Both the position numbers and the translations under genes were made by a program. 64,000 nt of DNA from Haloarculaceae archaeon H-GB1-1 (lineage in GTDB: Archaea > Halobacteriota > Halobacteria > Halobacteriales > Haloarculaceae), in contig JARUKX010000008.1 in NCBI GenBank assembly GCA_029688825.1, forward strand, positions 62,001 to 126,000, in the 5' to 3' direction. The notes beneath the pieces are model-generated. The model worked only from the letters and a program-made list of their open reading frames with translations, was not told the DNA's origin and ran no database searches. Positions 18,519-26,253 of the stretch are shown piece after piece (position 1 is the stretch's first letter; each line of letters starts with the position of its first letter).

Positions 18519-20330
18519 ATGCGTAGATTGTTCGGTGGACGTTCACCCTCGTCCGAACGCACCGAAGTGAAATCAACTGACGGTGGCTCGGTCCAGAAGA
18601 ACGGCGGCTTCGACCGGACGACGGCCGAGGCGATAATCGACGGGCTTCCCGATGCGACGCTGCTCGTGGACGAACAGGGACGGGTCACAGCACTCAACGA
18701 CGCAGCCCAGAGCCTGTACGACGTAGAGTCGTCGGACGCGGTCGGCCGAGACGTCGCCTCGCTCGACGACCGCATGGGACAAGACACCGACGTCGTCCGA
18801 CAGGCCATCGAACAGGGCGAAGATGTGCAAGACCGGACCGAGACGATAGCGGTGGGTGAGACCGAGAAACAGGTCGATTGGACGGTTTCGCTCCGTACCG
18901 ACGAGTCAGGAGACGTCTTCGGAGCGGTGGTCGTCGTCACCGATCGAACGGAGGCCCTCGAACAGCGCCGGCGCAAAGAGGCGCTCGAAACCTACCAGAA
19001 CGAGGTTCTCGACGACCTCCGTGACAAGATCGCCCGGCTCGCACAGGGCGACCTGACGCTCGACCTTGCGATTCCCGAACCGGATGGTGACTTCGAGGAG
19101 TTGCAGGCCGTCCACGAGGAGTTCCGTGCGATGAACGACGACCTCGGCGCCGTCGTGACGAACCTGCGAAGCGTCGTCACGGACCTGACCGACAAATCCG
19201 AGACCGTCGCGGAAACCAGCGACGTCCTCTCCTCGTCGAGCGAGGAGGTCACCGCGTCAATCGAGGAGATCGACGCCTCCTCCGGTGAGATGGCTGACGG
19301 TGCCGAACGGCTCGCTGCGGAGACCGAGCGTGCCGACCAGAACGTCGACGACCTCTCGGCGTCCATCGAGGAAATCACCGCCTCGGCCCAGCAGATACAC
19401 GCCCGCTCCGAGGAGGCTGCGGAACTCAGCGACGCCGGCGTCGCGGAGATGCGGGACGCGCTGGCGGAGATTCGCGAGGCGACCGACGCCGCATCGACGG
19501 TCGCTGACGACATAGACTCCCTCGAAGACCGGATGGAGGCCGTCGGCGAGACGGTGCAGGTGATCAGCACCATCGCCGAGCAGACCAACATCCTCGCACT
19601 CAACGCCAACATCGAGGCCGCACGCGCCGGCAACGGGGGCGAGGGCTTCGCTGTCGTCGCCGACGAGGTCAAGAGCCTCGCCGAGGAGTCGCAGTCGTCT
19701 GCCGGCGACATCGCGGCTATCATCGAGGAGGCGCAGGACCAGACAGCCGAGGTCGTCGAGAGCATCCGCGCTGCGAACCGCCGCGTCGCGGACGGTGCGG
19801 ACGCGGTGGACGACGCCGTCGACACCGTCGAGGACATCCGCGAGCGGGTCGAGGAGACGAACCAGGGTGTCGACGAGATAACGGGTGCCGTCGAGTCACA
19901 GGCCCACAACGCCGAGGAAGTCAGTTCGGTCATCGACGAGACGACCGCGATGTCCCAGCAGATCAGCGCCTCGCTGGAGGAGATATCGGCGGGAATCGAC
20001 GAACAGGCGACGGCCATGGATCAGGTCGCACACCGCTCGGTGTTCCTGAGCCAGGTCAGCGATGACCTGCACGAACTCGTCGACCTGTTCAAACTCGACG
20101 ACGACGAGAACGCGAATATGGACGACGTCGACGATCACGCCACCGACGCGGTCGACATGGAGGACGTCACGGTCGAGACGGATGCGACGAAAGCTAACGT
20201 CGATGGCGGTGCGCAGCAACTCGCCGAGAACGCAACGGCTTCGACCCGCGGGACGACGAATGTGGGCTCACCCGACGGCGATTCGACGAGCGGCGACGGC
20301 CCGACGACGCTGACCCCTGACGACTTCTAA
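18519..20330 (+). CDS. Soluble PAS-containing methyl-accepting transducer
   Basis: This is a 603-aa cytoplasmic chemotaxis/phototaxis transducer. No transmembrane segment is present. Residues about 35-145 form a PAS domain ([40 protein letters not shown]), followed by a helical linker and a long antiparallel coiled-coil signalling domain. The highly conserved hairpin tip, residues about 352-391, contains [18 protein letters not shown], which binds CheA/CheW. Glu/Gln pairs flanking the tip are likely methylation sites. The last ~80 residues are a low-complexity acidic tail. The PAS domain may bind a ligand, haem or flavin, but none can be assigned. It is divergent from cheC. Confidence 0.95.
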   Translation: MRRLFGGRSPSSERTEVKSTDGGSVQKNGGFDRTTAEAIIDGLPDATLLVDEQGRVTALNDAAQSLYDVESSDAVGRDVASLDDRMGQDTDVVRQAIEQGEDVQDRTETIAVGETEKQVDWTVSLRTDESGDVFGAVVVVTDRTEALEQRRRKEALETYQNEVLDDLRDKIARLAQGDLTLDLAIPEPDGDFEELQAVHEEFRAMNDDLGAVVTNLRSVVTDLTDKSETVAETSDVLSSSSEEVTASIEEIDASSGEMADGAERLAAETERADQNVDDLSASIEEITASAQQIHARSEEAAELSDAGVAEMRDALAEIREATDAASTVADDIDSLEDRMEAVGETVQVISTIAEQTNILALNANIEAARAGNGGEGFAVVADEVKSLAEESQSSAGDIAAIIEEAQDQTAEVVESIRAANRRVADGADAVDDAVDTVEDIRERVEETNQGVDEITGAVESQAHNAEEVSSVIDETTAMSQQISASLEEISAGIDEQATAMDQVAHRSVFLSQVSDDLHELVDLFKLDDDENANMDDVDDHATDAVDMEDVTVETDATKANVDGGAQQLAENATASTRGTTNVGSPDGDSTSGDGPTTLTPDDF

Positions 20331-20331
20331 C

Positions 20332-20454
20332 TCACTCCCAGTCTTCGAGCCGGACCACGCTATCGGACCTGAGCCATTCGGCTTCGGACGGGCCACGCAG
20401 AACCGCGTCGCCGTCGTCCTCCTCGTATCGAACATACCGTGTCACGGTCGACAC
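20332..20454 (-). CDS. 40-aa DUF7331-like small acidic protein, GTG start
   Basis: This short gene runs from GTG 20454 to TGA 20332. It reads VSTVTRYVRYEEDDGDAVLR at the start and ends WLRSDSVVRLEDWE. The acidic composition, the Trp-Leu-Arg-Ser-Asp motif and the clean frame look like the small DUF7331-type proteins of Halobacteria, though that name is from memory. A TATA-like CCTTTTTG lies about 20-25 nt upstream of the GTG and no in-frame ATG is available, which supports GTG. It lies tail to tail with the transducer, with a single base between the two genes' stop codons. Confidence 0.6.
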   Translation of the reverse strand: MSTVTRYVRYEEDDGDAVLRGPSEAEWLRSDSVVRLEDWE

Positions 20455-20468
20455 GTGGGAGTATGGTT

Positions 20469-20476
20469 CAAAAAGG
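20469..20476 (-). promoter_or_regulatory. TATA-like box of the 40-aa gene
   Basis: CCTTTTTG on the minus strand, ~20 nt before GTG 20454. It supports that unusual start. Confidence 0.45.
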
Positions 20477-20506
20477 GGATTACCAAAGGAGTTTGGGCAT
20501 CCCTCG

Positions 20507-21175
20507 TCACTCGACGCGGACGCTCACCGCGACCCCCTCACCGAGGGGCAACAGCGAGGTCTCGAACGCTGGATCCGACCGAACGACGTCGAGGTAGTCC
20601 GCGATACCCTGGGTCGCGTCGTTCATCTCGGCGTCGCCACCCTCGGCGTCGGCGAGTAGTGCGTCGAAGTCGACGTGTCCCGCCGTGATGGCGTTGTCCG
20701 CCAGCACCACGCCGCCGGGCGCGATCTTCTCCCGGACGGCCTCGAACGCCTCGACGTAGCGGTGTTTCTCGTTGTCGACGAGGACCACGTCGAAGGGACC
20801 GTCGTACCTCTCGACGATATCGATGGCGTCGCCGTGCTCGAAGCGCGCGCGGTCGGCGTACCCGCCGCGGTCGAGGAAGGTCCGCGCCTGGTCGAGTTCG
20901 TCGGCGTCGACCTCGGTGAGGACGACCTCGCCGTCCGCGGGCAACGCTTCGGCCAGCCAGTACGCCGAGTAGCCGAAGCCGGACCCGAACTCGAAGGCCC
21001 GCTCCGCGTCGACGGCGCGGGCGAGCAGGCGGAGCCACCCGCCGACTTCGGGGCCGACTGTCGGGAATCCCTCCCGATCGGCGTAGGCGTCCATCTCGGC
21101 GATGACGTCGTCTCCGTCGGACCCGATCGCGCGAGCGAAGCGCGCTATCTCGTCGGGAATGGGTGTGTCGCTCAC
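20507..21175 (-). CDS. O-methyltransferase family 3 (CCoAMT-like), GTG start
   Basis: The 222-aa SAM-dependent methyltransferase has the order of motifs of the caffeoyl-CoA/catechol O-methyltransferase family: FEFGSGFGYSAYWLAEAL (motif I), VVLTEVDADELDQA, VVLVDNEKHRYVEAF and GGVVLADNAI. The Asp/Asn metal-site residues appear in VDNEKH and ADNA. GTG 21175 (SDTPIPDEIARFARA after the initiator) is chosen because a TATA-like ACTTTTTG lies ~27 nt upstream. The 15 residues of the longer open frame look non-coding. The natural substrate is unknown. It follows the BtpA-like gene on the same strand with its own promoter. Confidence 0.88.
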   Translation of the reverse strand: MSDTPIPDEIARFARAIGSDGDDVIAEMDAYADREGFPTVGPEVGGWLRLLARAVDAERAFEFGSGFGYSAYWLAEALPADGEVVLTEVDADELDQARTFLDRGGYADRARFEHGDAIDIVERYDGPFDVVLVDNEKHRYVEAFEAVREKIAPGGVVLADNAITAGHVDFDALLADAEGGDAEMNDATQGIADYLDVVRSDPAFETSLLPLGEGVAVSVRVE

Positions 21176-21198
21176 GAGTGCGCGTCGACTCGGCAGGG

Positions 21199-21206
21199 CA
21201 AAAAGT
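21199..21206 (-). promoter_or_regulatory. TATA-like box of the O-methyltransferase gene
   Basis: ACTTTTTG on the minus strand, about 27 nt before GTG 21175. It lies just after the upstream gene's stop. Confidence 0.55.
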
Positions 21207-21220
21207 CCGCCGTCGTACAC

Positions 21221-22024
21221 TCACCGAACGGCCTCGACCTGCTCGACCAGCGCCGCCACTCGGTCGCCGTCGACGGGATTCGTCGTCTCCCCGTTGGTCT
21301 TGAACGCCGTCCCGACGATGGCCCCGTCGGCGACCGACAGGAGGGCCGCGGCGTTGCCCGCCGTGACGCCGCTGCCGACGAATACCGGCGTCTCGGCTGG
21401 CGCAGCCGCTGCGACAGCACGGAGATCGTCCTCGTCGGTCGCATCGCCCGTTCCCGGCCCCGAGACGACGAGTCCGTCCGCTCGCCCACGCTCGACCGTA
21501 TCCGCCACGAGTTCCGCGAGCGGCCGGTCGGCCAGCGGAGCCGAGTGCTTCACCGCCACGTCGGCGAGAATCGCTGCGTCCGCGTCGATGCGGTCGCGCA
21601 GGCGGACGGTCTCGTGTGCACGCCCTTCGACGATTCCCTGGTCGGTGAGTCGAGCACCGACGTGCTGGTTCGCACGGACGAAGCGCCCGCCGGTCGCACC
21701 TGCGACGGAGAGCGACGCCTCGACGTCGTTCCGCAGGACGTTGACGCCCACGGGGAGGTCGACGGCATCGTCGACCGCACCGACCGCGGCCGTCAGCTCC
21801 GCGACGACGACCTTCGGAACGTCGTCGGGGTAGAACGGCGCGTCGCCGTAGTTCTCGACGAGGACGGCGTCGACGCCGCCCTCTGCGAGCGCCCGTGCGT
21901 CGGCGACGGCACGCTCGCGAATCGCCGCTCTGTCGCCGTCGAAGCCCGGCGCCCCGGGGAGCGCGGGGAGATGGACCATGCCGACCACGGGCGTCTCCGC
22001 TCCGAACGTCGCTGTGAGGTTCAT
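21221..22024 (-). CDS. BtpA/SgcQ family TIM-barrel protein
   Basis: The 267-aa protein starts at ATG 22024 (MNLTATFGAETPVVGMVHLPALPGAPG). The N-terminal VGMVHLPALPG and later LVENYGDAPFYPD, GVNVLRNDVEASL, RANQHVGARLTDQG and VSGPGTGDATDEDDL are typical of the BtpA family. Its bacterial members are linked to photosystem I biogenesis or nucleoside metabolism (SgcQ). The archaeal role is not settled; a phosphosugar/nucleoside-binding TIM barrel is likely. The TATA-like ATATTTATC at 22049-22056 supports the ATG and rejects the longer frame. Confidence 0.88.
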   Translation of the reverse strand: MNLTATFGAETPVVGMVHLPALPGAPGFDGDRAAIRERAVADARALAEGGVDAVLVENYGDAPFYPDDVPKVVVAELTAAVGAVDDAVDLPVGVNVLRNDVEASLSVAGATGGRFVRANQHVGARLTDQGIVEGRAHETVRLRDRIDADAAILADVAVKHSAPLADRPLAELVADTVERGRADGLVVSGPGTGDATDEDDLRAVAAAAPAETPVFVGSGVTAGNAAALLSVADGAIVGTAFKTNGETTNPVDGDRVAALVEQVEAVR

Positions 22025-22048
22025 GCGCCCCCATCGGGGGACGGTCGG

Positions 22049-22056
22049 ATAAATAT
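22049..22056 (-). promoter_or_regulatory. TATA-like box of the BtpA-like gene
   Basis: ATATTTAT on the minus strand, about 27 nt before ATG 22024. Confidence 0.6.
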
Positions 22057-22118
22057 CGGTGCGGCCGGGGTGGGGGATATTCCTCACGGCGAGTTTCCGG
22101 CTCTGAAGTCGTCGGTGA

Positions 22119-22127
22119 CGATTTATC
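22119..22127 (+). promoter_or_regulatory. TATA-like box upstream of the 26-aa ORF/membrane gene
   Basis: CGATTTATC lies 27-33 nt before ATG 22154 and ~105 nt before GTG 22231. It therefore fits leaderless start at the short ORF rather than at the membrane gene. Confidence 0.5.
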
Positions 22128-22153
22128 AGGGACCGCTATCAATCGCGGCCCGT

Positions 22154-22234
22154 ATGCACGGTCCGCCCTCCATCCCTCGTTCCAGTCTCGTCGAACTCCC
22201 GCTCGTCGTTGCCAGTGGGGGAGAGACGACGTGA
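22154..22234 (+). CDS. Putative 26-aa leader ORF overlapping the next gene
   Basis: ATG 22154 to TGA 22232-22234 encodes MHGPPSIPRSSLVELPLVVA plus six residues. The TATA-like element sits at the leaderless distance from this ATG. Its TGA overlaps the GTG of the following membrane-protein gene (GTGA). This arrangement suggests translational coupling: ribosomes finishing the short ORF would restart on the next. Whether the peptide itself functions is unknown, and chance is possible at this length. Confidence 0.35.
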   Translation: MHGPPSIPRSSLVELPLVVASGGETT

Positions 22235-23022
22235 CGTCGCTCTCCATCGGGGCGGCGTTCGGTGTGGGTGCCCGACGACTGGCCAGCCGCGCGGGCCTCT
22301 CGCTCCTCGGTGCGTACGGGGTGGCGATGCTCGTCTATCAGGTGCTGTTCGCGAGCATCATCGAGCAGGCGGTGGTTCGGTACGGACTCCCGCCCGTCGG
22401 CTACCCCTTCGCCGTGGACGCGCCGGTGTCAGTCCTGGCCGTCGGACTGCTCGTGCTCCTGGTCGGACTGACCGCGCTCTCGGTCGTCGCCGTCAGGACG
22501 TTCGTCGCTGGTGTCCGCGAAGAGATCCCCCGCGAGTTCTACACCCGGCGGATGGGCTGGGCGACGCTCAACATGCTCCTCGCCGGCCTCGTGGTCGGGC
22601 TGGCCGTCTTCGTCGGGACGCTCCTGCTCGTCATCCCGGGGATCGTCGCGTACGTGGCGCTCGTCTTCACCACGATGTACGTCGCGGTCGAGGACGAGAA
22701 CTTCCTCGCCGCGATGCAGCGGAGTTGGCGACTCGCCCGCGGGAACTTGCTGTTGCTGTTCGTCCTCGTGTTCGTCCTCGTGGTCGGCTCGGGCGTCGTC
22801 GGGGCGATATTCGGCGTCGCCGTCACCTTCGGGACGCTCGCCGCCGGCGTCGAGCAGGGCTGGCAATCGCTCGCGATGAGCGTCCTGTACGTCCCCGTGA
22901 CGCTGTACGTCCTGGCCGTGCTCTCCTCGGCCTTCGAGCAGCTCCGAGCCGGCGAGCCCGGCCGAGAACCGCCGGAGGACCCGACGACGGGTGGAGAGTG
23001 GTCCGGGTCCCCGGCAGAGTGA
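22231..23022 (+). CDS. Multi-pass membrane protein (DUF7847-like), GTG start
   Basis: The 263-aa protein has about six transmembrane helices (near residues 18-45, 65-92, 112-135, 138-155, 172-200 and 212-232) and a charged C-terminal tail. The central YVALVFTTMYVAVEDENFLAAMQRSWRLARGN is the hallmark of glycerophosphoryl-diester-phosphodiesterase membrane-domain/YciC-like proteins, called DUF7847 in haloarchaea as I recall. GTG 22231 has a GGGGGAG Shine-Dalgarno-like element 8 nt upstream and overlaps the stop of a 26-aa ORF. The role is unknown; related proteins are thought to act in the membrane or at the envelope. Confidence 0.8.
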   Translation: MTSLSIGAAFGVGARRLASRAGLSLLGAYGVAMLVYQVLFASIIEQAVVRYGLPPVGYPFAVDAPVSVLAVGLLVLLVGLTALSVVAVRTFVAGVREEIPREFYTRRMGWATLNMLLAGLVVGLAVFVGTLLLVIPGIVAYVALVFTTMYVAVEDENFLAAMQRSWRLARGNLLLLFVLVFVLVVGSGVVGAIFGVAVTFGTLAAGVEQGWQSLAMSVLYVPVTLYVLAVLSSAFEQLRAGEPGREPPEDPTTGGEWSGSPAE

Positions 23023-23148
23023 CGGCACGGCACGAGCACGACCATCCGTTCGGGTACGACGTATACGCCGGCGAGCGCGTACTACAGACGTCCTCGTCCC
23101 GGCCGTCTCGGCGATGTTCTGGGACCCGTTCGTCGTCGTGGTCGCGGT

Positions 23149-23790
23149 CTAGAGGTCGTCCCAGTAGGCCGGTTCGTTCCCGTCCTTCCACTTGATGGAA
23201 CAGCCGCGAGACGGCTTGTCATCGGCGTCGACGGCTCCCGTCTCCAGTAGCTCGTCGATGTGGGACTTCATCTCGCGCTCGGAGGGTTCCGCTTCGGGGT
23301 CGAGCGCGTCGTCGAGGCGACCGTGGTAGGCCAGCACGAACTCGTCGCCGTCGTTCCCTCCCGGCTGGTCGCCGCCCGTCTCCGAGGCCCGAGACGCCTC
23401 GCGGCTCACGAACAGGAACGGGTCCGGCGTACACACCGCGCCGTAGGCGGCGGCGACGTCCTGGGACTCGTCGTAGAGGTAGGCGTCGTACTGGATGGTC
23501 CCGTCGGCGACGAGTTCCTGCATGTTCTCGAAGGAGTCCTCGGGATACTCCTCGGCGTCGTTCGAGCTGATGCCGACGACGGCCACGTCGTCGTACTCCT
23601 CGGCGAGTTCGTTCAGTTCGTCGAACTTCGCCTTCGCGTACGGGCAGTGGTTACAGGTGAAGACGACGAGGAGGGCCTCGTAGTCCGCGAAGTCGTCGAG
23701 CGTGTACGTCTCGCCGTCGGTGCCGGGCAGTTCGAACGCGGGCGCGGCGTCGCCGCGCTCCAGAACCGTCGCTGAGTCGAGTGCGACCAT
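23149..23790 (-). CDS. Thioredoxin-fold redoxin with CxxC
   Basis: The 213-aa protein starts at ATG 23790 (MVALDSATVLERGDAAPAFEL). It has the redoxin/AhpC-TSA fold with redox motif FTCNHCPYAKA (Cys46, Cys49), the cis-Pro loop YGAVCTPDPFLF and a conserved C-terminal PSRGCSIKWK. This pattern is that of TlpA/redoxin-domain thioredoxin family proteins that reduce peroxides or disulfides in the cytoplasm. There is no signal peptide. A TATA-like TTTTATC lies 27 nt upstream and excludes the 362-residue open frame. Substrate unknown. Confidence 0.88.
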   Translation of the reverse strand: MVALDSATVLERGDAAPAFELPGTDGETYTLDDFADYEALLVVFTCNHCPYAKAKFDELNELAEEYDDVAVVGISSNDAEEYPEDSFENMQELVADGTIQYDAYLYDESQDVAAAYGAVCTPDPFLFVSREASRASETGGDQPGGNDGDEFVLAYHGRLDDALDPEAEPSEREMKSHIDELLETGAVDADDKPSRGCSIKWKDGNEPAYWDDL

Positions 23791-23814
23791 ACCCGAACTA
23801 GGGCCACCGACCGA

Positions 23815-23820
23815 GATAAA
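23815..23820 (-). promoter_or_regulatory. TATA-like box of the redoxin gene
   Basis: TTTATC on the minus strand, about 27 nt before ATG 23790. Confidence 0.5.
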
Positions 23821-23834
23821 ACGGGCGATACCGC

Positions 23835-24251
23835 CTACTCGACGGCGGTGAGATACACCGCCGCAACGGCGAAGGCGAGCCCCAGTCCCTTGCGTGCCGT
23901 CAGCGGTTCGTCGAGGACGACGATTCCGAGCAGCGAACTCGTGACGAGGAACATCCCGAAGATGGGCACGACGACGCTCACCGGCCCGAGCGAGAGCGCC
24001 CGGTAGTAGGCCAGGATACCCACGGCGAGCGCGAGTCCAGCGGCGTAGGCGTAGGGGGCCTTCTGGTGGGTGAGCCAGCTTCCGACGTCGTGATTTGAGG
24101 TGAGCAACACGCCGGCCGCGCCGACGACGAGGATGGTGTTCGAGATGAAGACGACCACTTCGCTCGGCATCTCCGACATCGCGACGTTCACGAGCGGAGC
24201 CACCAGCGTGTACGCGGCGAGCGCCAGAATCGCCCACAGAAGATAGCTCAT
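23835..24251 (-). CDS. Single-domain EamA (DMT) transporter
   Basis: The 138-aa membrane protein has five hydrophobic helices and ends with the EamA hallmark SLLGIVVLDEPLTARKGLGLAFAVAAVYL. Most EamA carriers have two such domains in one chain (~290 aa). This protein has one, so it must work as a dimer, as in small multidrug-resistance-like DMT proteins. ATG 24251 begins MSYLLWAILALAAYTLV. Substrate unknown. It is divergent from nhaC across a 256-bp region. Confidence 0.85.
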   Translation of the reverse strand: MSYLLWAILALAAYTLVAPLVNVAMSEMPSEVVVFISNTILVVGAAGVLLTSNHDVGSWLTHQKAPYAYAAGLALAVGILAYYRALSLGPVSVVVPIFGMFLVTSSLLGIVVLDEPLTARKGLGLAFAVAAVYLTAVE

Positions 24252-24507
24252 GTCAGCGTTTCCGGTACGGACCCGTGTTAGGGTTTCTATTCCGACCCGT
24301 AGCGAACTCGTACCGGGGCTCCACTCGAACGTCGGCGGGTCGGAATCGGACCGAATCGAAGGACCTGACGGTCCCCGATCCGTGTTACCAGGGGCCAGGG
24401 TCTCTGGTGATATTTCGGTCGCGAATCGATGGCCGGCTCCACTGCGGTCGCATACATTCGGAAAGCACACAATTAATTTATCCGATGGATCTGAATTCGT
24501 GTTGGCT
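24252..24507. promoter_or_regulatory. Intergenic region between the EamA and nhaC genes
   Basis: The region contains an 8-bp inverted repeat CCGGTACG (24262-24269) / CGTACCGG (24309-24316) near the EamA start, and the AT-rich AATTAATTTA (24471-24480), the TATA element of nhaC. No gene is seen. Confidence 0.45.
24471..24480 (+). promoter_or_regulatory. TATA box of the nhaC-like gene
   Basis: AATTAATTTA is about 30 nt before ATG 24508. It fixes the start well inside the longer open frame. Confidence 0.6.
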
Positions 24508-26247
24508 ATGGCTCTGACAGGCATCGAGGCGGGCGTCCTCTCGCTCGTTCCGGCCCTACTCGCGATCAGTATCGCTTGGTATACGCGCGATGCCCTCATC
24601 GGATTGTTTACAGGCGTCGCGGCGGCAGCGGTGGTCTACGGGGCGCTGAATCCCGCCGAGGTGGGCGTCCCGGCGAACCTCGTCGCGGCAGGTCCGGACG
24701 TCGCGACCGTCGCTCCACAGGACGGCGACGGGACGTGGACGGTCGGGCTCGGCGGTGTCCTACTCGGTGGGCTGTTCGGGTTGAAGGCGGTCCCGACGAT
24801 CATCGCGACCGCACCGCTGTTCGGCGGCGAGTGGTACATCAAGAACGTCTTACTCGCCATCTTCGCCATCGGTGGGATGATCGGGCTGATGATTCGCTCC
24901 GGAGCGATTCGGGGCGTGCTGGATGCCTTGGTCGCCCGCGCCGACTCGTCGGCGGACGCCGAGAAGGCGGCGTTCCTGGCGGGCATCGCCATCCACATCG
25001 ACGACTACTTCAACTGTCTGGTGGTCGGGTCGATGCTCCGACCGCTGACCGACAAGCTCGACGTCTCGCGCGCGAAGCTGGCCTACTACGTCGACAGCGC
25101 GGGCAGTCCGGCTTCGCGGTTGGCCTTCTACTCGACGTGGGGGGCAGCGATGGTCGGGTTCATCGGCGGCGGGCTGACCCAGGCGCACAATCAGGACCTC
25201 CTCCCGACGGCGATGAGCGGGTTCGTGAACGGGTCCGGCTCGGAGGCCTCGGCGGTTACGGCGAAGATCTGGCCCCTGTTCTTCAACACGCTGTTCACGG
25301 GCTTCTACTCCTGGGTCGCGCTCGGCATCGCCGCGCTCGTCGCCTGGCAGGTGTTCCCGAACATCCGCGGCATGGGACGCGAGGAACGCCGCGCGCGAGA
25401 GGAGGGCGAGGTCCTCGGTGAGGACGCCGAACCGATGCTCTCCCGTGAGATCGACGAGTACGAGATGTACGAGGGGGCGACGCCGGACTGGCGGAACTTC
25501 GCCATCCCCATCGCCACGATGGTCGTCGTCGGGCTCGGCGCGATGTTCTGGCGGCCCGTCCCCGTGATCCAGACCCAGCCCGTCGACGCGATGCCGACCC
25601 TGTTCAGCGCAGGTGGGTACGCGCTGAAGCTCCCCGGGGCCGGCCCGTGGTCGCTCCACATCGGCGGCGTCAAGCTCGGTCTGGCCTCGTTCTCGGCGCT
25701 CGCGGTCGCGTTCGTCCTGTACCGGCTCCGCGGCGACGTGCCGTCGAACAGCGACGCGACGGACGCGATGGTCCGCGGGTTCAAGGGCATCTTCCTCGCG
25801 GCGACCATCCTCGCGTTCGCGAGTTCCATCCAGAACGCCGTCACCATCCTCGGGATCTCCACGTTCGTCACCGAGACGTTCGGCGGCGTTCCCGCAGCGA
25901 TCGTCCCGGTGGCCGTCTTTTTCGTGACGAGCTTCGTGAGCTTCTCCGACGGCTCCTCGTGGTCGACGTACGGGATCATGTTCCCCGTCGCCATCCCGCT
26001 GGCGTTCTCGACCGGCGCGAACCTCCCGCTGGTGCTCGGTGCGGTCTTCAGCGGCGGCATCTTCGGCGACCACTCCTCGCCGATCAGCGACACGACCGTC
26101 CTCGCGTCCTCGACGAGCGGCAGTGACCACATGGTCCACGTACGGACCCAGGTACCCTACGCCATCATCGCGGCGACGGTTGCCGGCATCCTGTTCCTGG
26201 TCCTCGGCGCGCTCGTTCCCGAGGGGTTCACCATCGTTCCGTACTGA
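24508..26247 (+). CDS. Na+/H+ antiporter NhaC family
   Basis: The 579-aa membrane protein has about twelve helices and starts at ATG 24508 (MALTGIEAGVLSLVPALLAI). Family marks are HIDDYFNCLVVGSMLRPLTD in the middle and, near the C-terminus, FSGGIFGDHSSPISDTTVLA, the conserved NhaC ion-binding signature. Members exchange Na+ for H+ (or carry amino acids/malate-lactate), fitting a salt-loving cell. A hydrophilic insert of ~45 residues (about 290-335) is acidic. The gene ends 6 bp from the stop of the convergent MFS gene. Confidence 0.93.
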   Translation: MALTGIEAGVLSLVPALLAISIAWYTRDALIGLFTGVAAAAVVYGALNPAEVGVPANLVAAGPDVATVAPQDGDGTWTVGLGGVLLGGLFGLKAVPTIIATAPLFGGEWYIKNVLLAIFAIGGMIGLMIRSGAIRGVLDALVARADSSADAEKAAFLAGIAIHIDDYFNCLVVGSMLRPLTDKLDVSRAKLAYYVDSAGSPASRLAFYSTWGAAMVGFIGGGLTQAHNQDLLPTAMSGFVNGSGSEASAVTAKIWPLFFNTLFTGFYSWVALGIAALVAWQVFPNIRGMGREERRAREEGEVLGEDAEPMLSREIDEYEMYEGATPDWRNFAIPIATMVVVGLGAMFWRPVPVIQTQPVDAMPTLFSAGGYALKLPGAGPWSLHIGGVKLGLASFSALAVAFVLYRLRGDVPSNSDATDAMVRGFKGIFLAATILAFASSIQNAVTILGISTFVTETFGGVPAAIVPVAVFFVTSFVSFSDGSSWSTYGIMFPVAIPLAFSTGANLPLVLGAVFSGGIFGDHSSPISDTTVLASSTSGSDHMVHVRTQVPYAIIAATVAGILFLVLGALVPEGFTIVPY

Positions 26248-26253
26248 ACCCCG

